Assembly: GCA_015657605.1 (NCBI GenBank)
Contig: JACDQO010000217.1
Coordinates: 1-6,317, forward strand
Origin: Limnohabitans sp.
GTDB lineage: Bacteria; Pseudomonadota; Gammaproteobacteria; Burkholderiales; Burkholderiaceae_C
Reading direction: 5' to 3'
DNA length: 6,317 nt
A model generated the notes under the pieces. The model saw nothing but the letters and a program-made list of their open reading frames with translations. It made no database searches and was not told the origin of the DNA. Within the stretch, counting starts at the first letter, position 1; every line of letters starts with the position of its first letter. The position numbers and the translations under genes were made by a program. Of the stretch, positions 1 through 6,317 are shown piece after piece.

Positions 1-164
1 AACCAGGGCTCCCCGACCGTGACCAGCCCTGGGGTCAGGTTCAGCATGTCGGCCAGTGCCTCTTCTGTCAGGGTCTCGGTGGGGGCCAACAGGTCTTGGG
101 GTGGCATCGGCCAAGGGGGGGCGATGGGTCTGCTCCGCTGCGTTCGGCCAGCAGAATTGTTCAT
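1..164 (-). CDS. 5' part of an unrecognised protein, divergent from flhA (partial)
   Basis: An open frame on the - strand runs off the left edge. It can start at ATG 164-162 (MNNSAGRTQ...) or at ATG 107-105 (MPPQDLLAPTETLTEEAL...). From the second Met the sequence looks coding, with acidic and helix-friendly residues (TETLTEEALADMLNLTPG) leading to LVTVGEPW at the edge. The stretch between the two Met codons is low-complexity (R, P, S, A), so 107 may be the true start. Neither start has a clear Shine-Dalgarno. A run of seven G on the + strand (115-121) lies between the two candidates, and an indel there would alter the N-terminus. There is no signal peptide or membrane segment in the visible part. 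I do not recognise the family. It is transcribed away from flhA and need not be flagellar. Confidence 0.5.
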   Translation of the reverse strand, partial: MNNSAGRTQRSRPIAPPWPMPPQDLLAPTETLTEEALADMLNLTPGLVTVGEPW

Positions 165-329
165 AACAGCGCAAACTCAGATGCCGTATTTTTGAATACT
201 TTTTCAGTGTCTGCAGGCGTGGTTTCCAGAGCACTGGTGCTGGAGGGGCGCGATGAAATGTCAATGGGTGTCAGGTTCATGGGCTTCACGCTTCAACGGA
301 TGTTTGAGGATCGGGTGGCGGTGGCAGAG

Positions 330-351
330 CAGCGGCAAAACATTGCCGCTG
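330..351. promoter_or_regulatory. 22-bp inverted repeat, candidate enhancer (UAS) for the sigma-54 promoter
   Basis: Perfect 9-base arms CAGCGGCAA and TTGCCGCTG flank a 4-base spacer (AACA). The centre lies about 107 bp upstream of the -12 GC of the sigma-54 promoter, or about 120 bp upstream of the predicted transcription start. This is the usual distance range for activators of the NtrC/FleQ/FlrC class that contact the polymerase by DNA looping. A weaker palindrome sharing the GCAA/TTGC core lies 36 bp downstream at 373-381. That it is a protein-binding site is inferred from symmetry and position; the cognate regulator is not in the window. Confidence 0.4.
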
Positions 352-433
352 ATCAACTTCTTGTGAGTTACAGCAATTTGCGCACCAGTTTTGTTGTCTG
401 GATGCAAAAATGGCAGATCAATCTGGGTTGGTA

Positions 434-449
434 TGGCACGCGACTTGCT
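434..449 (+). promoter_or_regulatory. Sigma-54 (RpoN) -24/-12 promoter of the flhA operon
   Basis: The sequence TGGCACGCGACTTGCT matches every conserved position of the RpoN consensus TGGCACG-N4-TTGCW. The invariant GG is at 435-436 and the GC at 447-448, with exactly ten bases between them. Transcription should start near 460, giving a leader of about 40 bases before the flhA ATG at 502. Such promoters need an AAA+ enhancer-binding activator, in polar-flagellate bacteria typically FleQ/FlrA or FleR/FlrC. The match, spacing, strand and position relative to flhA all agree. Confidence 0.85.
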
Positions 450-501
450 TCAAGGTGTTGAAAAACCCACACCCCATCGCCTTGTTTGATTTCACCCCTT
501 C

Positions 502-2620
502 ATGAACACTTTGACCCTGTCAGCGATTCGGCAGAACCTTTCCAGCTTTAATTTGGCGGGATTGGGCTTGCCGGCTTTGGTCTTGTTGATCATGGCCATG
601 TTGGTGGTGCCTTTGCCGCCCTTTGCTGTTGGACATTTTGTTCACGTTCAACATCATGATTGGCTTGGTCGTCATCATGGTGGCGATTGGCACGCGCAAG
701 CCTTTGGAATTTTCATCCTTCCCGTCCGTGCTGCTGTTTGCCACCATGCTGCGTTTGGCTTTGAACGTGGCGTCTACCCGGGTGGTGTTGGTCAACGGTC
801 ACGAAGGCCCAGAGTCGGCAGGCAAGGTGATTGCGGCGTTTGGTGAGTTTGTGATTGGCGGCAACTATGTGGTTGGCTTCATCATTTTTGTTATTTTGAT
901 GATTGTCAACTTCTTCGTGGTGACCAAAGGTGCCGGTCGTGTGTCAGAGGTCAATGCCCGATTCACCCTGGATGCGATGCCGGGCAAGCAAATGTCGATC
1001 GATGCGGATTTGAACGCGGGCGTGATTGACCAAGAAACCGCCAAAAAACGCAGGGAAGAATTGGCACAGGAATCTGACTTTTTCGGTTCGATGGACGGTG
1101 CTTCCAAGTTTGTCAGTGGTGATGCTTTGGCAGGTTTGTTGATTTTGATCATCAACATTGTGGGTGGCTTGGCCATCGGCATTGGCCAACACGACTTGCC
1201 AGTGGGGGAGGCCAGCCGCATTTATGTGTTGCTGACCATCGGTGACGGCTTGGTGGCCCAAATTCCAGCTTTGTTCATGTCCTTGGCCACGGCGATCATT
1301 GTGACGCGGGTGACGACTTCTGAGTCGATGACCGAACAGGCCGGAAGCCAGTTGTCCAATGTGCCTGCCTTGTTCATCTCCTCGGGTATTTTGATGGTGA
1401 TGGGTTTGGTCCCTGGGATGCCACATTTGGTCTTTTTGACTTTGGCTGCCGCCACTGCGGGCGTGGGTTTCATGGTGATGCGCAAGCAAATGCAGCTGGA
1501 GCAAGGGGCTGCAGCGCCGCCTGTTGCGCTCAACCAGGCACCGAAAGAGCTCGATTGGGACGATGTGGAGCAGGTCGATTTGATTGGCCTTGAAATTGGT
1601 TATGGATTGATCCCTTTGGTGAATGTGGAGACTGGCGGCCAATTGATGACCCGCGTCAAAGGTGTGCGTAAAAAACTGTCTGCCGAGTTGGGATTTTTGG
1701 TGCAGCCGGTGCGAATTCGGGATGCCTTGAATTTGGAGCCCGATGCCTATCACATTGTCCTGAACGGCGTGGTTCGTGGGCGTGGCGAAGTCAAAGTGGG
1801 CCGCGAGCTGGCCATCAACCCCGGTAAGGTGTACGGCAAGCTTGAAGGGCAGGCGACCAAAGAGCCCGCTTTTGGTTTGGAAGCCGTTTGGATTGAACCG
1901 GCCTGGCGCGATCAGGCCCGTGCACTGGGATACACCGTGGTGGACCCGAGCACAGCCATCGCCACGCACATGAACAAGGTGTTGCGTGAAAACGCCTCCG
2001 AATTGCTCAGCCATGACGAAGCGCAAAAATTGCTGGACAAGTTGGCTGTGAAATCCCCCAAATTGGTGGAAGAGTTGGTGCCGGGCAAGTTGTCCTTGGG
2101 TGTGGTGACCCGAACGCTTCAAAGTCTTTTGCAAGAGTCTGTGCCGATTCGTGACATGCGCAGTGTGGTGGAGGCCCTGACCGAGGTCAGCGGTCGTACC
2201 CAAGACCCGGACCAGTTGGCCCAGTTGATTCGCCCCAAGATGGGTCGGATGATTGTTCAGGGTCTTTTGGAAAGCCGTGACACCTTGTCTGTTTTGACGC
2301 TGGACCCCCAGTTGGAGCAGCTTTTGCACAATGTGTTGCAACAAAACAATGGTTCGGCAGGCATGGTGCTGGAACCTGCTTTGGCAGAAAGCTTGTTCGC
2401 CGCATTGCGCGACAGCACTCGGACCACCGAGGAGCAGGGCTTGCCCGCGGTGTTGGTGGTCTCGCCGGCCATTCGACCCTGGATGTCCAAAGCCGTTCGG
2501 TACCGGGTCAGCGATTTGACCGTGTTGTCGTACAGCGAAATCCCGGACGATCAGCCTGTCAAGGTGATCAACACCGTGCACGCCGACCCCAAAAACAACC
2601 CCTCAGCGACCAAGGCTTGA
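502..2620 (+). CDS. flhA: Flagellar export gate protein FlhA (single-base frameshift near codon 43)
   Basis: FlhA is the inner-membrane core of the flagellar type III export gate. It uses proton motive force, and its cytoplasmic ring docks chaperone-substrate complexes. The frame from ATG 502 encodes MNTLTLSAIRQNL and a first membrane helix ending VPLPPFAV. The rest (DILFTFNIM...) continues in the next frame to TGA 2618-2620. Removing one base near 628-631 gives 705 aa, the family's normal size. Visible features of the fused protein are an FHIPEP signature (GRVSEVNARF then TLDAMPGKQM) at about 145-164, SMDGASKF with its conserved Asp near 198, hydrophobic helices across roughly residues 20-328, and a soluble C-terminal domain from about 330. 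A TTG at 623 could restart translation but would omit the first helix. No clear Shine-Dalgarno precedes 502. The gene lies 53 bases after a sigma-54 promoter, and flhB is not directly upstream. A gap of 6 bases separates it from flhF. Confidence 0.95.
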
Positions 2621-2626
2621 TAGATC

Positions 2627-4104
2627 ATGGAACTCAAACGCATTCTGGCTCGGGACAGCCGTTCGGCCAACGAAAAAGCCATTCAGTTGTACGGCAACGA
2701 CGTCCTCATCATTTCGAGCCAACGCTTGGACAATCAAATCGAATTGATCGTCGCCACCGAAGTCGATCCTGCAGTGTCGCCTGCGGCCCATTCGCCTTTG
2801 CAGTCCTCTATGGCCTCATCAGCGTCCAAAGGGCAGCAGCCCTTTGTGCCTTTTTCGCAGATGTTGGACGAAGTCAACACGCGGCAAGACTTGGACGTTT
2901 CGGACGATGGGCTGACGCAGCACCACGAAAAATGGCCAAGTCCATCCCCAGCCCCAAGCGCATCACCGGTGACCTCTGGTGCGCGCTTGAGCAGTGGACA
3001 TGAAAGCCAAAGGAGCCTGGAGATTGTGGACATGTTGCGCCAAGAGATGGCGTCTTTGCGCAAAGAGTTCGCTTTATCGCGCCAAATGCAGCCTTGGCAA
3101 GACGGTTTGAGGCTTTCGCCGGTCATTCAGCCCTTGTTCCAAGCCATGAATGAAGCGGGTATTCCAGCTGCTTTGAAAGCGCTTTTGACGGACAGCATTC
3201 AGTCATTGGACAGCATGGGCGAGGCACTTGCGGTGATGCAAGACTTGCTGGTCACTTCTTTGGATCGGCCCGCATTCGATTTACAACCCAGGCTCGCGCA
3301 CGCTTTGTGTGGACCTTCTGGGGCGGGCAAAACATCCATGGTGGGACGTTTGGCCCATGCGGCCGCCCAAAAAGAAGGTGCAGAAAAACAGGCGATGGTG
3401 AGTTTTGCTGACCATCGCCCAGGTGCTTGGGCTCAAATGCAGTTGTTGGCCTCGCAATCGGGGGTAGATTGTTACCGTGTGGCCGATGCCGCGATGTTGG
3501 GCACCTTGTTGGAAGATCTGCAAGGCAGAACCGTCTGGATCGATACTTGCGGTGCTGACTTCAGCGCACAGGCAGAGATCTTGCAACTGCAGTGTCCACA
3601 GGTTCTGCGCCATGCGGTTTTGCCTGTTGATGCTACAGTCACCAGCGTGCAAAAAATTCTTCAAAACCCCTCCGCTGACTGGTCGTCTTTGATGCTCAGC
3701 AAAGTCGATGAGGCGGCGCACCCATGGGCTTTGGTGAAAGGGCTGACAGAGAACAGTTTGCCGGTTTCATGGATGGCGGGTGACAGCCGGATTGCCGTTC
3801 AGGCCCAGCCTTTCGACGCTCGGTCTTGGTCCAATTGGCATTGAAGCCCATGGCCAATTTGTTGGGTGCAGAGGTCGCAGTTCAAACGCATTCTGAGGTT
3901 TTGGCTGATGTCCCGAAACCGGCCGTCAGGCCCAAAAAACCAGCAGTTTCGGCCTCCCGCAAAACCAAACCAGCGCCAGCCCCCGAGATCAAGACCCAGC
4001 CGGTCAAAACCTTGGTCACCGAAGAGATTGAAATCCCCACTTTGATGGGCAAGAGCCTTTCCGTTCGCACACGGAACCGATCCAACCCCAGCATTGCTGC
4101 ATAA
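2627..4104 (+). CDS. flhF: Flagellar biosynthesis SRP-type GTPase FlhF (single-base frameshift near the C-terminus)
   Basis: FlhF is the third SRP GTPase, beside Ffh and FtsY, and recruits early flagellar parts to the cell pole. The N-terminal domain is typical (MELKRILARDSRSANEKAI...VLIISSQRLD). A variable P/S-rich linker spans about residues 50-125 and a helical N-domain about 130-215. The GTPase domain shows G1 GPSGAGKTS at 229-237, a shortened switch DHRPGAWAQ at 262-270, G3 DTCG at 306-309, G4 SKVD at 358-361 and a G5-like AGDSRI at 384-389. As written, the frame ends at TGA 3842-3844 after PFDARSWSNWH (405 aa). One base added near 3824-3827 instead gives PFDARSLVQLALKPMANLL, matching the final helix of SRP GTPases (compare PFDAR at the FtsY end). 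The frame then continues through a basic Lys/Pro/Ala-rich tail to TAA 4102-4104, about 492 aa. The segment 3850-4104 could alternatively be a separate small gene starting at ATG 3850. flhG follows after 10 bases. Confidence 0.88.
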
Positions 4105-4114
4105 GAAGCATCCC

Positions 4115-4938
4115 ATGGACCAGAAGTTCCCTCAAGTGATCGGTGTGGCCAGTGGCAAGGGTGGGGCGGGAAAAACCACCGTGGCCATCAATTTGGCGGT
4201 GGCCTGAGCATGCGAGGTCACAAGGTCATGTTGATGGATGGTGACCTGGGGATGGCCAATGCGCAGATTGCTTTGGGCGCGCACGCGCCCTTCAACATCA
4301 GCCATGTGTTGACCGGCGAAAAGACTTTAGAAGAGGTCATTGTGACCACCAAGCAAGGCGTTCGCTTGGTGCCAGGGGCTTCAGGTTTGCGCGACATGGC
4401 TGCACTGGATTCGATCCAAATCGCCAGCATGGTGCGTGCTTTTGACACCCTCCAAGAGTCTGTTGATTATTTGCTGGTAGACGTGGCGGCCGGTATCGCG
4501 CCGGCTGTTTTGGAATTCATGGCGGCATGCCAGCGCCGTTTTGTGGTGGTGTGCAACCAACCCTCGTCCATTGCAGACGCCTATGGTTTGATCAAGGTGA
4601 TGGCCACTGAGCAATCACTGGATGAAATCTACCTGATTCCCAATATGGTCTCGGGAGTCCAAGAAGGCCGCCAATTGCACCGACGTCTGAATGACGTGTG
4701 CAACCGGTTTTTGGGTGTGTCGGTCAAATTTTTGCAATCGATTGAGGCCGATGAAATGGTTTTGCAATCACTGCGAAAATACACCTCCGTGATGGAATAT
4801 GCGCCTGGCAGTGCAGCCTCGCGTGATTTCCGGGGGTTGGCCGAGGCCATCGACCACCTCCCCCCCACGGATGGCCCGTCTGGGCGGATGCAGTTTTTCT
4901 CCGAACGCATGCTGCGAGTCCCGCAGCCAAGGGGGTGA
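4115..4938 (+). CDS. flhG: MinD/ParA-family flagellar number regulator FlhG (FleN/YlxH), single-base frameshift after codon 30
   Basis: FlhG is a membrane-associated MinD-like ATPase that limits polar flagellar number, working with FlhF and, in many species, the FleQ-type activator. From ATG 4115 the frame reads MDQKFPQVIGVASGKGGAGK..., containing the deviant Walker A (KGGAGKT, 15-21), and hits TGA 4205-4207 after NLAVA. Adding one C (GCC CTG AGC ATG) restores NLAVALSMRGHKVMLMDGDL and a 274-aa protein. Further motifs are DGDLG at 42-46 (switch I region), DVAAG at about 123-127 (switch II), CNQPSSIADAYGLIK and a C-terminal MQFFSERML typical of FlhG. Without the correction, only a product from the internal ATG 4210 lacking the P-loop could be made. 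The N-terminal activator motif DQAxxLR, which stimulates FlhF in the characterised FlhG, is not seen; the protein starts almost at the P-loop strand. The stop overlaps or abuts the fliA start. Confidence 0.92.
4929..4935 (+). promoter_or_regulatory. Ribosome binding site deciding the fliA start
   Basis: AAGGGGG lies at the very end of flhG, five bases before GTG 4941. That spacing favours GTG 4941 as the fliA start over the overlapping GTG 4935, which would sit inside the G-run. It implies translational coupling between flhG, whose TGA is at 4936-4938, and fliA. Confidence 0.55.
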
Positions 4939-4940
4939 CA

Positions 4941-5651
4941 GTGGCGCATACCATTTCTCATTATGAAAAGGCTGAAAACCGCTACGAATCCCTGATCCTG
5001 GACCATATGGCCATGGTCAAGCGGGTGGCAGTGCACCTGAAGGCCCGTTTGCCACCGTTCATGGAGCTCGATGAATTGGTTCAGGTCGGCATGGTGGGAC
5101 TGATAGAGGCGGCACGCTCGTTTGACCCCACCAAGGGTTTTGAATTTGAGCACTTTGCCCTGAGCAGGGTCCGTGGCGCGATTTTGGATGAGGTCAGGCG
5201 GCAATCGTTTCTGCCCCGATCGGCCGTGGCATTCAATAAAAGTGAAAACGAGGCAGTTCATGTGCTGGCAGCTGAGTTGGGCCGTGCCCCAAGCCAAGCC
5301 GAACTGGCTTTGTTCATGGGCAAGGACATCGAAGAGTTCCACCGCGAGCGCGGTCAAGCCAAGCGGTTTGAGACGTTTTCCATGGAGGTCGTGACCGATG
5401 AGGTCATGAGCATGCCCGCAGACTCCGCCATGCAGCCAGAGGTCATGGTCGAAGAGGCGGAGTTCATGGAGGCTGTTGTGGCGGCCATTGACGAGTTGCC
5501 CGAGCGTGAGCGCTTGGTCATGTCGCTTTATTACGTCGAGGAGTTGAACCTCAAAGAAATCGGTGAGGTGCTGGGGGTCAGTGAGTCCCGGATCAGTCAA
5601 ATTCTTTCTGCGGTTGTTAAAAAATTACGGCAGAATCTTCAAATCTCTTAG
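4941..5651 (+). CDS. fliA: RNA polymerase sigma factor FliA (sigma-28)
   Basis: FliA is the alternative sigma factor for late flagellar and chemotaxis genes, held inactive by FlgM until the hook is complete. The 236-aa product has the family's normal size and is the only flagellar gene here without a frameshift. Region 2 runs from about residue 17 to 88 (LDHMAMVKRVAVHLKARLPP, ELDELVQVGMVGLIEAARSF, ALSRVRGAILDEVRRQ). A short region 3 follows (LGRAPSQAELALFMGKDIEE). Region 4 near 183-230 has ELPERERLVMSLYYVEELNL and the helix-turn-helix IGEVLGVSESRISQI. The -35/-10 binding segments look normal. I chose GTG 4941 because of the AAGGGGG five bases upstream; GTG 4935, in frame and two codons longer, is possible. 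It would be transcribed from the upstream operon; I saw no promoter of its own and no FlgM gene in the window. Confidence 0.96.
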   Translation: MAHTISHYEKAENRYESLILDHMAMVKRVAVHLKARLPPFMELDELVQVGMVGLIEAARSFDPTKGFEFEHFALSRVRGAILDEVRRQSFLPRSAVAFNKSENEAVHVLAAELGRAPSQAELALFMGKDIEEFHRERGQAKRFETFSMEVVTDEVMSMPADSAMQPEVMVEEAEFMEAVVAAIDELPERERLVMSLYYVEELNLKEIGEVLGVSESRISQILSAVVKKLRQNLQIS

Positions 5652-5672
5652 ATTTAAAAAAGACCACCCAAT

Positions 5673-6220
5673 ATGCTCGGTTTTTTCAACAAAAACAATC
5701 CCGCTGAAGACATGAAGCGGGCTGTTGCCGCTTATGAAAAAGTCCTGAGTTTGAAGTCCGACACGCACGATGCACGCATTGTGCGCATGCGAATGGGCAT
5801 GCTTTGCCGAGCCCATCTGGACAAAACCTTCATTGCCGGCGCCGAACAAACCGCCCTTTGGCAAGAACAGGCCAACTTGGCTTTGATGGAAGGTAAACCC
5901 GCTCCCGATTTGCCAACGGCCTCAAAATTTCAAAAAATCCGTGCCGGTGAAACGGATATTTATGTGTACTTGCCCGAAGAACATGCTAACGAGGCTTTTG
6001 GGCTCGGTGCGCGGTATCAAAAATGGAGATCACGGCGCCCAAAGCCATTGAGGCCATGCAGGCGCTGGCCAACCAGATCAGTTACTTCGAACTGCGGCTG
6101 AAAGAGCCGTTTCAGGTGATGGCATTTTTGAGGGATGAGTTGGCTGCTCAAGAGGCACCGCCAGAGGCCGACGTCAATGCGCCTTCTTCCCCCACTGACC
6201 CTAACGAGGGTCAACGCTGA
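5673..6220 (+). CDS. Unrecognised soluble protein downstream of fliA (single-base frameshift near residue 117)
   Basis: ATG 5673 lies 21 bases after the fliA stop. The product begins MLGFFNKNNPAEDMKRAVAA and stays protein-like up to LPEEHANEAFGLGARYQK. The same frame then degenerates into an Arg/Pro-rich shadow ending at TGA 6099-6101. The next frame continues with MEITAPKAIEAMQALANQ, then a helical segment (YFELRLKEPFQVMAFLRDEL) and an acidic Pro-rich tail to TGA 6218-6220. One extra A in the A5 run at 6019-6023 joins both parts into about 182 aa. No signal peptide or membrane helix is visible. The first part is helical, the middle contains a beta-like TDIYVYLPEE, and the end is disordered. 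I do not recognise the family. Its place in the operon suggests a link to flagella or chemotaxis, but this is only guilt by association. Confidence 0.65.
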
Positions 6221-6224
6221 AACC

Positions 6225-6317
6225 ATGGATGCCATGTTGAATGCATTGATGGCCATTGGCCTGTTGGTCATTTTGGTTTTTGATCATTTATTTGATCGAC
6301 ATGGGTCAGTGCTATCG
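6225..6317 (+). CDS. N-terminus of a small membrane-anchored protein (partial)
   Basis: ATG 6225 follows the previous stop by four bases and stays open to the window edge (31 codons). It encodes MDAMLNALMAIGLLVILVFD, a probable N-terminal membrane helix, followed by a charged segment HLFDRHGSVLS. Removing one base in TTTTGGTTTTT (about 6273-6283) would instead continue hydrophobically as FLIIYLIDMGQCY. Both frames are open to the edge, and other genes here carry such indels, so the sequence after residue 17 is uncertain. The product is not identifiable from this length. Confidence 0.45.
   Translation, partial: MDAMLNALMAIGLLVILVFDHLFDRHGSVLS

Larger units (their letters stand above)
306..461 (+). 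pseudogene. Possible C-terminal relic of a TolC/NodT-type outer-membrane efflux protein
   Basis: The + strand frame ending at TGA 459-461 reads EDRVAVAEQRQNIAADQL, then LLVSYSNLRTSFVV, then an LGW-like end (INLGW). This resembles the last helix of RND-type outer-membrane factors, where a D-x-(L/V)-x-V...A-x-R-x-L...AxxxL pattern runs to a terminal LGxGW. The upstream part of such a protein, which would need several hundred residues, is absent: the same frame before about 306 is not family-like and no other frame supplies it. The stretch would then be a fossil left by a rearrangement, over which the flhA promoter now lies. The match is from memory and is weak; a chance open frame is a real alternative. 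Confidence 0.3.
165..501. other. Divergent intergenic region upstream of flhA
   Basis: About 340 bases lie between the divergent partial gene and flhA with no intact, convincing gene. The right half holds the sigma-54 promoter (434-449) and the inverted repeat (330-351). A smaller palindrome, GCAA-T-TTGC, sits at 373-381. An AT-rich hairpin-like repeat, GTATT-TTTG-AATAC, sits at 186-199. A + strand frame is open through the region to TGA 459-461, and only its last part looks protein-like (see the candidate pseudogene). I could not call a sigma-70 promoter for the - strand gene with confidence. Confidence 0.6.

Noticed and set aside
186..204. Hairpin GTATT-TTTG-AATAC followed by a T-run, resembling a terminator
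   Set aside because: The stem is only five base pairs and AT-rich, too weak for an intrinsic terminator, and no gene ends just before it.
35..278. Ten-base direct repeat GTCAGGTTCA near 35 and again near 269
   Set aside because: A single 10-mer repeat at this distance is near chance expectation, and one copy lies in coding sequence.
96..305. First part of the + strand open frame before the efflux-like segment
   Set aside because: It overlaps the better - strand gene start, is not protein-like, and has no ribosome binding site.
944..2581. 545-codon open frame on the - strand antisense to flhA
   Set aside because: It is rich in His, Gln, Arg and Gly without any family motif, which is the shadow expected from the TTG/CTG/GTG-rich flhA on the other strand. 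The + strand has the full FlhA signature.
3826..4104. Separate 80-92-aa gene between flhF and flhG
   Set aside because: Its first residues (LVQLALKP) read as the continuation of the FlhF final helix after PFDARS once one base is restored, and ATG 3850 has only a poorly spaced GAAG upstream. Treated as the FlhF C-terminus.
4747..4754. GCCGATGA resembling a sigma-28 -10 element inside flhG
   Set aside because: The only upstream candidate (TCAAATTT) is at the wrong spacing, and the sequence is ordinary coding DNA for EADE.

Overview
The window is part of a polar-type flagellar gene cluster. In order on the + strand it carries flhA (export gate), flhF (SRP-type GTPase placing the polar flagellum), flhG (MinD-like ATPase controlling flagellar number) and fliA (flagellar sigma-28). 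These are followed by a soluble protein I do not recognise and the start of a small membrane protein. The order flhA-flhF-flhG-fliA, the protein sequences and the TTG-rich leucine usage fit a betaproteobacterium, probably Burkholderiales (Comamonadaceae-like). That assignment is inferred from remembered family resemblance, not from a search.

Layout: 1-164 holds the 5' end of an unrecognised gene on the - strand. 165-501 is the divergent intergenic region. It contains a textbook sigma-54 (-24/-12) promoter at 434-449, a 22-bp inverted repeat at 330-351 about 120 bp upstream of the predicted transcription start, and possibly a decayed C-terminal fragment of an outer-membrane efflux protein in the same stretch. 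From 502 to the end everything reads rightward with gaps of 0-21 bases and no visible terminator, so it is probably one operon: RpoN-driven export gate and placement/number control, then sigma-28 for the late genes.

The most striking property is that four of the five complete genes are broken by a single-base indel. flhA has one extra base near 628-631. flhF lacks one near 3824-3827. flhG lacks one near 4203-4205. The unknown gene lacks one in an A-run near 6019-6023. In each case a one-base correction restores one continuous, family-like protein: FlhA 705 aa, FlhF about 492 aa, FlhG 274 aa, and about 182 aa for the unknown gene. fliA is intact. Most or all can be explained by short homopolymer runs, and the sequences on both sides keep their conserved motifs. 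Uncorrected sequencing or assembly error is therefore the simplest explanation, with recent decay of motility as the alternative. I found no clear new system; the regulatory region, the divergent FlhF/FlhG pair and the unknown gene after fliA are the points that merit a second look.
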